Part shown: positions 30,201 to 39,322 of the stretch, one piece after another | Numbering within the stretch: position 1 is the stretch's first letter | How the letters are laid out: the number at the start of each line of letters is the position of its first letter | Source of the DNA: Strix aluco | Taxonomy: Eukaryota > Chordata > Aves > Strigiformes > Strigidae | Length of the DNA stretch: 64,000 nucleotides | Assembly (NCBI RefSeq): GCF_031877795.1 | Contig: NC_133932.1 | Coordinates: 72,405,937-72,469,936, forward strand | Reading direction: 5' to 3' | Made by a program: the position numbers and the translations under genes | The notes under the pieces: model-generated | Told to the model about the DNA's origin: nothing | Seen by the model: the letters and a program-made list of their open reading frames with translations, nothing else | Database searches by the model: none

Positions 30201-33200
30201 AATTGGATGGGATATTTGCGGGGCAGCTGACTCAGGTTTCTGGTTGCGGTGGTGGAGCTTTTCTGGGTGCAGCCCAGCTGTCTGAGCGTTACCTCTTGCT
30301 GACTGTGCGCATAGTTTTTCTCCTTAATAACTGTGAGTAAATTCACATAAACATAACTACTCATTCCTCTCTTTAACCTTCTCGCCATTCTTACCTTAGG
30401 TGGCATGTTCCTGTTTCTTTCCCTCAGCAGTCCGCTTCAGCTCCTTCTAGTTCAGATCTTTTGCAAATTTTAGGTTGTTTCTTATCTCAGGCTCTAATGG
30501 AGATGTCTGATAAAATCAGTACCAGCTGCTAATTTGCTTGTGTATGTCATCGCTCTTTTTTTTTTTTTTGGCAAGGGTTAGTCCCTTAAATTGCTTCTCA
30601 GTCTATCATTTAATCTTGATTTTTTTTTTTTTTTTTTCTGTGAAATAAATATGGAGGCAAGAAAGAAATACATGTGTTCTTAAAAACGCTGTTCTATCGC
30701 TGCTGCTGGTGGTTGCTGGTGCTATCGAGGCATGACAAAATGCCATAAGCTATCTCAAAGCAGTCTTCATGTTGCTTGAATCAATAAGACACTCAAAAAA
30801 GGATTAAGGGTTTTTTTTTAATAATTTATTTTATAGGTGCCCTTGAAGCTGAGATTTTTGTTCTTTTATTTTGTTTTCATACACACAGCCCTTTCATGCC
30901 CAGAAGTGCTATTTTTAGGTCTAATTTACTGTGTGCATGTAATGTGTGGCAGCTTCACACATCTCTTCACTGTGTGCTGGTAATAAGCTCTTTCCCTCCC
31001 CCGTTTACTTAAATCTTTTCCCTTTGTGTTGTGAGGTGCTTTTATATCTCTGCAAAAGTTCCCATCTGGGCAGGTGTTACTGGTGGAGGTAGATCTATAT
31101 AATTAGTAATATTTTTCCCTTGTGGACTAGGCTACAGAAAGATGCTGAGTTCTGTAATATGTATTGACTGGACAATCTCTTTTGAGTGTTTTTTAAACAG
31201 GATGCTGGATCTCCTAGAAGCTGTGTTGTGTATGGAAGCATTATTTCCTATATAGAAGGCTTTTTTAATGTCCTTGGGATGTCCTTTGGAGAAAGACAGG
31301 TATGAAACATCTCTTCTATGTGTACTAGTATACGGTAGCAGCACCAGCATTATGTTTTATAGGACGCTTTCCGAAAGCATCAGGTATAAAAGTTATTTAT
31401 GGTTTTAGTAAACCTTTCTGCACTGCTTGGGGTTTCTGCCGTGATGTCTTAGGAGAGCATGTGAGCAGGTGGAACGAAGTGTGGGCTTTTTTCTTCTTGA
31501 AGGTACTCCTGTGTGACTTCTGTAGCAATTGTGCTGTGGAAATGAAAGTCCGAGGAATGAAACAAGAAGTTAGCATTGGAGGCCTTTAAGTTGGTCCTGT
31601 TCTGTGTCTGGCTTTCCCTGGCTCTTCCTCTTCTTTCTGATGGTTGCACCCAGGCTGACTTGGATAGCCATATGAATATTCGTGGTTGTGACCTCCCTGC
31701 ACAGCAGGAGCTGGGGTCCAACTCCTCTGCAGAAAGTCAGGGTGCGGGGAAGGGGGCTGCTCTGCCTTGAGCTGTAGTAGTGTGTGGGGTGGGGAGGGCA
31801 AGGGGGGGGGGCCCGTCTTTGGAAATACTTAGCATATCCTCTAGTGCTTGGAAAGGTAGGAGTGGGGAGGGGAAAAAAAAGGAGAGAAAAGCTTAAAGCA
31901 AAGTACTGCACAGGGAAGAGAGTGATAAATATGGAGGTGATATCCTGATGTACAGAAGGGGAGCATTTAAAATGGCACAAGGTGTTGTAGACTAGCAGGC
32001 TGTTCTGTGCTCCTCTGCTGCTTAAGTCTGGAGCTGAATACCAAGAAGTTAAAAACTTTCTTTAGAGAAACTGTTCTGCAAAAATTTCTTTTGGGGAGGG
32101 GGAGAAGAGGATAAGAAAATGTAAATAACCTTATTCATCCTTTGAAAGTCGGGCAGCACAGCAATAAATGCATTTATTTACTTTGCTTCTTTGCGGATTT
32201 TTCCACAAAATTTCTTTCATAACAGCAGTTGGATGTGATTTGGCTGTGTGTTACTCCTCATAACCCGTAGTTTGTCTTGTTAATTTTTAGTGGTGTACTA
32301 AACACTTATATTTGTCTGTAAGTTGGGTGGCAAAGTCATTCCTCCAGATTCTGGGCTGTGTGTATGCAGGTGCCTGCTGCACCTATATTTTTGCTGAAAC
32401 AAGTGTCTGAATACTTTTATTTTTTGTATGCTGTGCTAGTTTCTCTGGGGCAGCAGGGTCAGTAGAAGATGTTGGTGCGAGGTTGGCAGGAAGGAGGAGC
32501 AGCATCTCAGACTCTTCTCTGTCCCTCTGCTCTTTCAGCTTCCACTAAATGAATCAATCAAAACCTTCATCAGAAAGGTCTGTGGGCTGCTGCAAGCTAG
32601 TAAATAAAATGGTGCAGGGATTGTTCTCTGACCTCGAGGCCAGACACAACAGCTCAGTGTCCAACCTTCCTTGCCCCTTAGCCAGGTGGCCCTGGGCATG
32701 CAGCTTGCCGGGAGCAGTCCCTGACCACTGCTGATCCTGGCATGTGGGCTGTCTGGGAGGGGGCTAGCTGGCTTGGCCACCGCTGTGCTAACAATTTAAT
32801 GTAGAGGCTACAGGGAGCGGTGTTTGGGCCCTCTTCATTTGAATGTTTGCATATAGCCTGTGGGTCTGTCTTCCTCTTAAGATGGGATTCATCTCAGTTA
32901 ATTAGCCTTACAGTGTAATGTAGCTGCCTGTGCTTCTGCAGTAGTCAGCAGAGAGAGAGGCACCACTAAGGGACGGTTCGTCTTAGGATGGTGGTTGTAT
33001 AAAATAAGACTGCCTGTCTCTCCCTCTGCATTGGCAAGAGAAGGAGCCTGGACAGCCACAGGCAGGTAAGATGAATCCATCTCAAAAGATGATGGGTGGA
33101 AACTGTCATGCCTGTTTTAGAGCTGGGGAGCAAAGGTGAGGGCTTTTGTTCTGCCAAGGAGTGCTGTATTGGGGGTGCAGCCGGGGGTAAGCAGGTGATC

Positions 33201-36200
33201 ATCTGTGGGGTAGGCAAGGGCCAAACTTCAGTGTAAAACTTCTTACAAGCTCTTTTGGATTGGTTGGTACTGCAGGAGAAGAAATTAGAGATCAGCCCTG
33301 AGAGGCTACGCAGTGTTGTACTTGGAAATCAGATTGGTTCATCTCCTAAAGCTGCCCCTCCTTTTGGAGGATCTTGCCTTGTGTCACGAGTGGGTGCTTG
33401 CTTTGAACTTTGGCAGTGGTGTTTGTAGAGGCGTGTTTCTTGCCTCTCTCATTTGTCTTTCCTCTCCCTTCTGTATTTAAGCATTTAAACTGCTCAGGTT
33501 ACGATGGAGCATTTCTGGCACTTAAATTTGTTACCTTCTTCAATCTCATAAACTCGTTCTTTAGTATGTTTACATGTTTTGAAAGTTTGGGGAATTTGCT
33601 GCCTTTTATGACAGTGGAGAGCACCAAGTATCTCACACTCTGTATCTTCGATAGCTTCCCCCTCACCTCCTTCTCCTCTTTGTTTGCTTCAGTCAGTGAC
33701 CTCTGAAACTACTCCCTTTCATTTCCATCCTGCTGTTCGGTGACTAAATACAGTACCCTCTGGCTTTAATTACTCAGCTGCTCTTCTGCTCCCAGTGAGA
33801 GTCACTGCCAGCAACTTTGCCCCCCGGCCTTGGTGGGTTTTACATTTCACTGCTCCGTTGTCTGCTCCCCCTCTTGTGTCTTAGTGATAAAATGCCGCAA
33901 TGGCATTTTCTTGTTTGTTGCCTCCCCCTTAGGAGTTTGCCTCTAATAAGAAACAGGGTTGGCCTCTTTGCTAAGAGCGAGACCAGGAGCCTGGCTGCGC
34001 CAGTGCTGAGGAGTGGCCTTCCTCTCCTGCTAGCACCTGAGCTCCCATCCCGGCAGCCATTGGAGTGGGACCTTCTAGGAGGAGCAAGGCCGTTCCCTTC
34101 CCGTGGCGTTGACTTCTGTCAGGCCAGAGGAGGCCAAGGAAGCTCGGAGCTGGCTGAGGGAAGGAGCGGGGCCAGGCAGCAGCAGCCAGAAAACACCCAC
34201 TGTGTGCAGTGGCTGCTGCTCTGTCAGGTCTTCTTTGGTGGCTGAAACTTTGGATAAGGTGGATCAGATAAAAGTTCTGTGGATTTGGGGAGGTTTTCTG
34301 TAGATGCAGGGAGAAAGGGTAGTCTAGAGACTTAAAGCCAAAATACTTCTGGTTTGCGTTTCCTGAAGAAGGTCTGGGGCTCAAAGGCAGAGTAAAGGGC
34401 TGATGCACTCTCGCTCTGTTTCCAGACAAGGGGCTGTCTGAGCTGACAGCTGGGCTTCCCTTGCTGTGTCGGATGGCTGTTGCCAGGCCTTTCTTCCATT
34501 CATTTGTCTAATCCCTTTTTAATTTATGCACGCTTCTGGCGTCTTGGAGGTTTCCTGTGGCGATAAGTTCCTCAGTTGGGTTATGCAGCATGTTTTGTTC
34601 ATGTGAGAGCCCTCTGCTCTGAGATAGATGCTTTCCTGCATAGGAATACACAGAACTACTTCCAAGTGTGACCACTGTAACTTTTTGTCCAGCATTAGTG
34701 AGATTGTACATGTCAATTGTAGCAATATATGAAAGATGCACAACCAAGAGAGGTGACAAGGCCTCAGTGTGTGCTACTGAGTTGGAGTTTTTAAATCGTT
34801 CTCAGATGTTTGTAAAGTAACCTGTTTGTTTTCTAGGTGACTCTGGGAAGAGACAACTCTGCTGTGCTCTCCAACGTCATTGAGGAGCTTGTAAGGTTCC
34901 GCGCGAAGGTCCGTCACTACGCGCTTGCTCTGCCGGAAGCAGCAGATGCTGTGCCCGTGGAGGAGGGTGCTGCGGGAGCCAAAGGACCGAAACAAGAAGA
35001 GAAGGAAAAGAGGCAGCAGTTAATGCGGGAGAGAAAACCCCTCCTGGAGGCTTGTGACAGTCTGCGTGGAGACCTTGCTGCCTTTGGAATCCACATAAAG
35101 GTAGAAGATAGTGACCATCTTCGAGACCGTTAGTCATTTTTTTTAAGACAACATTTATTTTTGCCCTTCATGCCCCCTTCAGCAGCTTTCGGTGTTGGGC
35201 CCTGCTCCTTGTACCGCTGCGGTAGCAGGAGGTGGAAGTTTAGCCCTTGCCTGGTTGTACTGCTAGCTGCCTTCTGCTCCCCCTCAACCTCGTGTCTCCA
35301 TGCAAGCTGTACCTACTTCTGCAGTTACTAAGGGTGTGCTATTTAGCCACTGAAAATCCTGTAATATTCAGAAATCCTGAAGTTGCCCAAGTTCAATCCA
35401 GAAGGAAAGGTATGAGTAATGTGTGCAATTTTTAAAAAGATTGTAGAGGAACTGGAAAGTAAGCTGAGATAACTTATGAAAATAATGCCTTCCCTCTACC
35501 CTCCCCACATTCTCCCACCCAAAGTAAGTCCTCATGAGAAAGCCTCTTCCATCTTCAGCAGCTCCATTCCCAACTGTTCCTGAGCCATAAGTAGTTTGCC
35601 TGATTCCTGTACCACTCCTCTCTTCACCCTGCTTTCTAGTTTTAGCTTATACCTAACGCTGCTGTTCTTTTCCTTTTCCATTACCCCAGTGGTGTCTCCT
35701 GCTGAAGAGAAATCCCTTCACTGGCTTACTGTCTCCTGGTTTTAAGGTGCTATATTACTTCTTTAGCAGGTGTTGCTTCTTCCAGTTCCTCTTCAATGCC
35801 CTTCTCACCTCCACTCCAGCCCTTGTTGGGTCAGTGTTGCTCCTTCCATGCAGAATAATTCTCCACTTTCTCTCCAGCGTCTTTCTCCCTCCAGTTCATG
35901 CTGCTCATTTTTTCCCTCGCTTGAGCACTGAGCCTCGCATAGACTCCTTGCATTGTTTTACCAATGGGAGGATATAAAGCACAGTGACATGAGGGAGTGA
36001 CAGCATACATCCCCTTTAATTGCTGAATGTGAGAGCTGTCATTTGTCAACACAGCTATTAAAAGCAAATATGAAGTGTGGTCAGCTGTCTCATGATCTCA
36101 GTTGAAAGTGAGCGTGCTGATACAAACTGGGGTGAGGGCCAAAGCGCTGTGGTGGTGAGCTACAGCTGTGAAAGCAAAGGAAGACTGTGGGAAGTTGGAA

Positions 36201-38145
36201 CATCTGCTTCCTTGACTTGTTTGTACATAGCTAAATCCTCGCTCCACTTATCTGTCAAGAAAGTTTGTAAATCCAAACAACTGCACTGAGACAAAGTCTT
36301 GGAGAAGAAGATTCGCTTTTGATCTATTTGGCAAAACAGCTGCAGCCCCACCTCCACCCTTTTGAAGACTTGTTTTTGTTTCTTTTTAAAGGGATTTACG
36401 GACATCTAATAACCTTCTAGAAATTGGCCTTGGCCAGGATTCAGCCTGTTCCATTTATTTCAGTGTTTTTGTTAATAACCTGAAGCTCGGCATAATCTGT
36501 CTCCTGCTTGTCCCAGAGTAGTTTGCTCCTGAAGATGAAGCACACGTGCTGTGTGTGCTCAGACGTGCCTGTGTCCAAAGCTGAACTACTGCTTTTTTTG
36601 CTGCTGCTGTGGAAGTAGCTGAAGGTGTGCTGTGAAGGTTGCCCAGGTCTTACCTTCACAAATCCCAGAAGAGTCCCGCAAACAGAGCGATGCAGCTCTG
36701 CAGTTCTGCACACAGGCTCACCGGAGCACATGTGCGACAAGACACGGCCCTACCCAAAGCAGGGCTCTCGCCACCCTCGTGTCCAACACGAATCTGCTTA
36801 GTGGGGTTGGTTGGCTGCCCTGGGTTGGCTGTTGCCAAAAATGCCATGGTAACACAGCACCTGGCAGTTGGGTCCTGCTTGCCTAATAAGCGCTTGAGGA
36901 AGTAATTTGAATTTCTCTTTTCTACCCAGCTTCTGATTTCCATGAAACTTTTATGAGCCCCGTGATACGCACGCCATAATGCATCTGTTAACAGGCTCTC
37001 CCTCCACTACATGCGGCTGAAGTCAGCCAGCAACTTCTCAAGTCCATGTGCAGGAGGAGAAGCAGCACAACAGATGAAGCAGACAAGCCTCATCTCCACA
37101 CAGTGCAGACTAGGAACCCCTGGTTTGGGGCTGGGCAGGGGCTCTAGGGTGCGAGTAGCAACTCAGAGGATGCTAGTAACTTAATTCCCTTAAAAATCAG
37201 CTTTGTAGGAAGGGTAGTTTCTCCTTCAGCCTGTAAGTTTGTGATTTCTGTACACTGGTTTCCTCTCATGCTGCTCAATGCAGATGACAATGTTTTGTCT
37301 GTCTGAAGTCACAGAACTTGAAACAAACAAATTAAAATATGCACTGTCTTTTCATGTCATTATAGTGTGCTTGAAATGCAAGCTAATCTGTGCTACTAAG
37401 TGAAATGTAGTAATTAGGTGTGTACACATCAAAAACAGTTTTCACTTTAATGTAAAGAAAATTCTACATTGTACTCCAGTCTTTCTCATGACTCAGAGCT
37501 GATGTAACATTATCATGTTTCAATATTCAGATTAACTTTTATTTTCAACAATTGCAGTCAAACAGCTAAATCTTAAGTCAGAAATGCTGTTTGACTCTAA
37601 TATTCTTTTTCAAAAATATGACAGTATTGCATTACAGATATTTACAGCAACAGGCTACTATCATAAAATTCAGAAGGAGATCAAATATATTAGGCAATAT
37701 ACTCTCATGTATTGGCTGCAAGAAGAGCTGTTTTCCATGTACATGAGCCATTTAAACATGAAAATGTGATGGCCCAGGTTTAACAGAAGCATCTCCACAC
37801 TGCTGCAGCACCCCATGCTAAAGAGGTGACATTTCCGTTGTGGGTTTTTTTCCTTCTTAACTGGGAAGAATTATGTTTGTTTTACAACTTTGAGCATTAT
37901 TAGTAGCAGGGGCATTCCTGTGAGATGGTATCACCACCTCTTTTACCTAACTGGATTAATAGCTTTGCTGTATGAAGCTTGGTTAAAACCCGTGCCTCCA
38001 ACTGCCTACACATGTACGATACCTGTGTGCTCCAGGGGGCTGGGACTGACCCACTTACTACTTCTTACAGGACAGAGCTGCTGTTTCAACCTGGGAAATC
38101 GAGGAAGGAGGGCAAGCAGAGCAGCAGACGGGGAAAAAAGGCTGA
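53..38145 (+). CDS. CARS2: CARS2, mitochondrial cysteinyl-tRNA synthetase (5'-partial, 14 exons)
   Basis: The product attaches cysteine to mitochondrial tRNA-Cys in the matrix, using ATP. The coding join is 53-103, 4111-4228, 6883-6954, 7502-7607, 8353-8436, 11243-11372, 14135-14268, 18565-18632, 21303-21369, 26934-27072, 29084-29207, 31201-31299, 34837-35100 and 38071-38145. That is 1531 nt: one base of a split codon, 509 codons and a TGA, with all phases agreeing. Numbering from the first full codon, the HIGH-type motif HLGH is at 12-15 and KMSKS at 242-246. The zinc-site residues of the family are C3, C182, H207 and E211, with the C182-H207 spacing of 25 seen in bacterial CysRS. The C-terminal third is the helical DALR-like tRNA-binding part. 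The first exon, with the start codon and targeting peptide, lies upstream. Human CARS2 has 15 coding exons, so these are probably exons 2-15. The call rests on strong similarity to the human protein as I remember it. Confidence 0.97.
104..4110 (+). other. CARS2 intron, window intron 1
   Basis: The intron runs from gtgagt to tcttccag. It starts GC-rich, then becomes ordinary AT-rich sequence with short T runs. No conserved coding segment, RNA gene or recognisable repeat was found by eye. Confidence 0.85.
4111..4228 (+). CDS. CARS2: CARS2 exon (window exon 2)
   Basis: The acceptor is tctcttccag and the donor gtaggt. After one base that completes Cys17, 39 codons run from [10 protein letters not shown] to KRANE. 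The segment [14 protein letters not shown], read here as [14 protein letters not shown], is the conserved Rossmann-fold stretch after the HIGH motif in cysteinyl-tRNA synthetases. It ends in phase 0. Confidence 0.97.
4229..6882 (+). other. CARS2 intron, window intron 2
   Basis: The intron runs from gtaggt to tttttcag. It contains an open frame of 130 codons at 5453-5845 with no recognisable domain, splice-compatible phase or codon pattern, so it is read as chance. Short A and T runs are the only low-complexity features. Confidence 0.8.
6883..6954 (+). CDS. CARS2: CARS2 exon (window exon 3)
   Basis: The acceptor is tctctttttcag and the donor gtacag. It holds 24 whole codons, from [16 protein letters not shown] to KQDMAALK. 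It is phase 0 at both ends, so skipping it would remove 24 residues of the catalytic domain without shifting frame. Confidence 0.97.
6955..7501 (+). other. CARS2 intron, window intron 3
   Basis: The intron runs from gtacag to tgtttaag and is 547 bases long. A 20-base T run (7408-7427) sits 74 bases before the acceptor and may contribute to a polypyrimidine signal. Nothing else stands out. Confidence 0.85.
7502..7607 (+). CDS. CARS2: CARS2 exon (window exon 4)
   Basis: The acceptor tttgtttaag ends at 7501 and the donor is gtaaga. The exon reads [16 protein letters not shown] then [19 protein letters not shown], plus one base of a Gly codon. The stretch VTDNIPQII matches the conserved catalytic-domain segment of the family. 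It follows a T-rich intron with a 20-base T run at 7408-7427. Confidence 0.97.
7608..8352 (+). other. CARS2 intron, window intron 4
   Basis: The intron runs from gtaaga to tctattag. It contains a 19-base T run at 7981-7999. No other feature is seen. Confidence 0.85.
8353..8436 (+). CDS. CARS2: CARS2 exon (window exon 5)
   Basis: The acceptor is ttttctattag and the donor gtaagt. It completes the split Gly and reads [14 protein letters not shown] then [13 protein letters not shown], ending one base into a Val codon. The GNVYFDVK segment is conserved in CysRS. The following stretch is variable and differs most from the human protein here. Confidence 0.96.
8437..11242 (+). other. CARS2 intron, window intron 5
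   Basis: The intron runs from gtaagt to tcttggcag. It carries an old sense-strand CR1 copy (9295-9862). The frames at 10452-10938 have no recognisable product. Confidence 0.85.
9295..9862 (+). repeat. CR1 retroposon, 5'-truncated and diverged
   Basis: This matches the CR1 3' part. It has the GCCAGCAGGTCAAGGGAGGT segment, a GTCCAGTGCTGGGCTCC segment, GAAAAGCTGAAAGAGTTGGGA, and CTGCTCAGCCTGGAGAAGAG. It also has the tail GAACTAGACGATCTCAAGGT followed by ATTCTGTG. It is more degraded than the CR1 copies near 56-61 kb, with interruptions and missing parts, so it is an older insertion. The left boundary is approximate. Confidence 0.88.
11243..11372 (+). CDS. CARS2: CARS2 exon (window exon 6): zinc cysteine
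   Basis: The acceptor is tattcttggcag. The exon reads [18 protein letters not shown], then [18 protein letters not shown] and ECSTIS, plus two bases of a Ser codon. DFALWK and [10 protein letters not shown] are CysRS signatures, and C182 is the second zinc ligand. The donor is AG followed by gtcata, a weak GT site. It is chosen because it alone keeps phase with the next exon and matches the family. Confidence 0.96.
11373..14134 (+). other. CARS2 intron, window intron 6
   Basis: The intron runs from a weak donor, gtcata, to gttacag. No exon-like or RNA-like element was recognised. Several open frames on either strand (for example 12692-13081 minus) lack family similarity. Confidence 0.8.
14135..14268 (+). 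CDS. CARS2: CARS2 exon (window exon 7): zinc His/Glu
   Basis: The acceptor is attgttacag and the donor gtaagt. The exon reads [18 protein letters not shown], then [18 protein letters not shown] and WGNYFLHS, ending one base into Gly. The [10 protein letters not shown] core is diagnostic for cysteinyl-tRNA synthetase. H207 and E211 are the remaining zinc ligands, and [14 protein letters not shown] shapes the active site that selects cysteine. Confidence 0.97.
14269..18564 (+). other. CARS2 intron, window intron 7
   Basis: The intron runs from gtaagt to ttttctag. It is single-copy-looking AT-rich sequence with A-rich patches near 16260-16290. Open frames on both strands have no recognised domain. 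Confidence 0.8.
18565..18632 (+). CDS. CARS2: CARS2 exon (window exon 8): KMSKS motif
   Basis: The acceptor is ttttttttctag and the donor gtaatc. It completes a Gly and reads [18 protein letters not shown] then VTIK, in phase 0 at the 3' end. KMSKS is the second ATP-binding signature of class I aminoacyl-tRNA synthetases and is intact. Confidence 0.97.
18633..21302 (+). other. CARS2 intron, window intron 8
   Basis: The intron runs from gtaatc to gagtttag. It contains a CR1 scrap (18903-18964), a TTTTTA-type low-complexity tract near 19970-19996 and an AT-rich block near 20660-20740. Nothing coding was recognised. Confidence 0.8.
18903..18964 (+). repeat. CR1 3'-end remnant
   Basis: About 60 bases resemble the CR1 tail: GGTTGGACTCGACAATCTCA, then GGTCTTTTCCAACTTAAATG and ATTCTGTTCTATAG. 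This is the usual bird CR1 terminus, heavily 5'-truncated. No target duplication is visible. Confidence 0.8.
21303..21369 (+). CDS. CARS2: CARS2 exon (window exon 9)
   Basis: The acceptor is gtggagtttag and the donor gtaagg. It holds 22 codons, [16 protein letters not shown] then RSRYSS, plus one base. The FxxxxFRxFCLRSxY pattern matches the stem-contact region after KMSKS. The polypyrimidine tract of the acceptor is short and purine-interrupted, so the acceptor is weaker than its neighbours. Confidence 0.95.
21952..22536 (-). mobile_element. Solo LTR of an avian endogenous retrovirus, antisense to CARS2
   Basis: The element is 585 bp and bounded by TG and CA (TGTC...GACA on either strand). 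The flanking direct repeat CCTGT is at 21947-21951 and 22537-22541. On the minus strand it starts TGTCCTGGTTTTGGCTTAAT, carries a TATATAAG box and a T-rich and AAT-type middle, and ends in GGTTAAACCACGACA. This is an LTR type I recognise as abundant in birds. No internal gag, pol or env sequence is present, so it is a solo LTR left by recombination. A five-base duplication fits ERVL better than ERVK, but family assignment needs a repeat library. Confidence 0.88.
22275..22282 (-). promoter_or_regulatory. TATA box of the antisense solo LTR
   Basis: TATATAAG reads on the minus strand inside the LTR, at the position expected for the retroviral core promoter. If it were active, transcription would run toward lower coordinates, antisense to CARS2. 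Confidence 0.6.
26931..26936 (+). promoter_or_regulatory. CARS2: NAGNAG tandem splice acceptor (TAGCAG)
   Basis: After a T-rich tract the sequence reads tagcag before GTAGAATTT. Both AGs are usable in frame. The first yields Ala-Val-Glu at the junction and the second yields Val-Glu, so the isoforms would differ by one alanine at residue 277. Confidence 0.75.
26934..27072 (+). CDS. CARS2: CARS2 exon (window exon 10)
   Basis: The exon follows a T-rich tract ending in tagcag, which is two overlapping acceptors three bases apart. Using the first (tag, 26931-26933) gives [18 protein letters not shown] and so on, which best matches the family. Using the second drops one Ala codon. The rest reads [16 protein letters not shown] then [12 protein letters not shown], plus two bases of Arg. 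The donor is gtaagt. It begins the helical C-terminal region. Confidence 0.95.
27073..29083 (+). other. CARS2 intron, window intron 10
   Basis: The intron runs from gtaagt to cttcttgaag. The 141-codon frame at 28294-28719 has no recognised similarity and overlaps opposing frames in a GC-richer patch. No repeat was recognised. Confidence 0.8.
29084..29207 (+). CDS. CARS2: CARS2 exon (window exon 11)
   Basis: The acceptor is ttcttcttgaag and the donor gtaacc. It completes Arg and reads [18 protein letters not shown], then [18 protein letters not shown] and KAVTK, ending in phase 0. The ADDFDT segment is a conserved hallmark of the CysRS C-terminal helical domain. Confidence 0.97.
29208..31200 (+). 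other. CARS2 intron, window intron 11
   Basis: The intron runs from gtaacc to ttttaaacag. It has T runs near 30552-30568 and 30620-30639. Otherwise it is ordinary intronic sequence with nothing recognised. Confidence 0.8.
31201..31299 (+). CDS. CARS2: CARS2 exon (window exon 12)
   Basis: The acceptor is gttttttaaacag and the donor gtatga. It holds 33 whole codons, [16 protein letters not shown] then [17 protein letters not shown]. Both ends are phase 0. It is less conserved than the catalytic exons, but length, phase and the FGxIISYxEGFF-like pattern match. Confidence 0.94.
31300..34836 (+). other. CARS2 intron, window intron 12
   Basis: The intron runs from gtatga to gttttctag. It has a run of about ten G near 31802-31811. 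The 33.8-34.2 kb part is GC-rich, with overlapping frames on both strands but no recognised domain. Confidence 0.8.
34837..35100 (+). CDS. CARS2: CARS2 exon (window exon 13)
   Basis: The acceptor is gtttgttttctag. It holds 88 codons, from [18 protein letters not shown] to LAAFGIHIK, including [18 protein letters not shown]. Between the helices is a Glu/Lys/Ala-rich stretch (roughly residues 430-450) that looks longer than in the human protein and may be a flexible loop. The donor aag/gtagaa is used because the human protein continues past this point and a matching last exon lies at 38071. Reading on in frame without splicing would add ten codons and stop at 35131-35133. Confidence 0.94.
35101..38070 (+). 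other. CARS2 last intron, window intron 13
   Basis: The intron runs from gtagaa to cttcttacag. The first 33 bases are open in frame with the upstream exon and end in TAG (35131-35133). Retaining this intron, or an alternative 3' end, would therefore give a protein with a different ten-residue tail. No canonical AATAAA was seen shortly after that stop. Confidence 0.8.
38071..38145 (+). CDS. CARS2: CARS2 terminal coding exon
   Basis: The acceptor tactacttcttacag precedes 38071. It reads [18 protein letters not shown] then QTGKKG and a TGA at 38143-38145, in the phase left by exon 13. It aligns with the human CARS2 tail, which also begins DR and contains STWE. The exon is easily missed because it is short, 3 kb from its neighbour, and overlapped by unrelated longer reading frames. 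A polyadenylation signal follows 70 bases after the stop. Confidence 0.9.
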   Translation, partial: DRAAVSTWEIEEGGQAEQQTGKKG

Positions 38146-38214
38146 TCCTCCATTCTCGGACTTGTTTTTTATTTCAGCTGCTTTGGCAACAGTTGTAAAT
38201 ACTAATATGTTCAA

Positions 38215-38220
38215 AATAAA
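38215..38220 (+). terminator. CARS2: CARS2 polyadenylation signal AATAAA
   Basis: A canonical AATAAA lies 70 bases downstream of the CARS2 stop codon. This implies a very short 3' UTR with cleavage near 38235-38245. No closer signal is seen after the terminal exon. Confidence 0.75.
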
Positions 38221-38245
38221 ATCTTTGGAACGGAATGGCTAACAA

Positions 38246-39322
38246 AGATCTAATATAATGTGAGCAAAACTGTTGAGGATACTACTAGGTAAATAAATAC
38301 AGGAGCGGCAGCAGGTGTGTATGCAGCGCAGGGCCTGGAAGCATCCCAACTCCCCAGCAGTGTGGAAGCAGCCGTGTCTGACACAGGCCTCGGAATATTC
38401 TTATGCAGGAACAGCCCCCCTGGCTATGTGATCTGCGCTCGCACCCTGTTTTGCTGAACTGGCACTGAGAATTAAAACAGTGAAGACAGAGGCCTAAATT
38501 CTTGCCTGGCTTTGAGGATGAAAACATAGTCTTGTGCCCACTGGTTGTGTTCCTCTCAGACATCAAGGAAGTGACACTTTTAGCCTTTAAGTATTTCCTT
38601 ATTGCAGTGTTACTGGTTTGGTCCTGTGAAATCTTTAACTGCACTATGACAGTACCCAGTTACGTGTGAGGCTTGGCCTCTTTTCAGTTTGCTTTTGCCC
38701 AGAATATACTGAGGTGTCCCTAGCAGTGGGAGTGCAGCCCATTCAGGCTGTCTCCAGAATTGAGAAGATAAAATGAGTATGTTTAGTTATTACCTGTTTG
38801 GTTACCGGTTTTCTTTTGCCCTGTTTGTGTTAGAAAACCCCTGTGTTGTGTGGCTGGAGGTGGATGCAGAGGCCTGCCTTGCACGTGAGGCAGCCTCTGT
38901 TCCCGTGGCTGAGTTCATACAGGGCCTGTCCCTCCCCACTGCCATACTTTCTTTAAATCATTTTATGAGAAGATAACAAAAATAAGACTGTGGGTTCATC
39001 TACAAGGAATTTAATTTGAAAATACAATTCACACAAGTAATCTCTTCGAAGGGATAAAGGCTTTCTTTTATATTGTTGAGAATAAAACAGGTAGCTGCTT
39101 TTCTGCTCCCTTTCTGGTTATCAGTACTCCTAGAGGAGATTGGGGGAGCCTTCATTAGCACTTTGGCAGATGCTTACTTGACACTGTTGGTATTTTAAAT
39201 TTACTAGTGGCTCTATTGCTCTACTAAATTAGAATGAACGGCAAACAGTCGGCTCAGCTTCTGGGGGAAATGTGATCGGAACACACCAAACAAAGTACAC
39301 ATACAATTAATTTGCTATTATT
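38246..39322. other. Intergenic gap between convergent CARS2 and NAXD
   Basis: This is the region between the inferred CARS2 cleavage site and the farthest candidate NAXD polyadenylation signal. It contains no recognised gene or repeat. Its true length depends on which NAXD signal is used. Confidence 0.6.

Noticed and set aside
33817..34429. Overlapping frames of 142 and 152 codons on opposite strands
   Set aside because: Opposing frames in a GC-rich patch are expected by chance; low-complexity Ser/Pro/Leu content and no domain.
36180..36220. LWE-containing stretch considered as the last CARS2 exon
   Set aside because: Only a three-residue match and no polypyrimidine tract; the exon at 38071 matches in phase, sequence and polyadenylation context.
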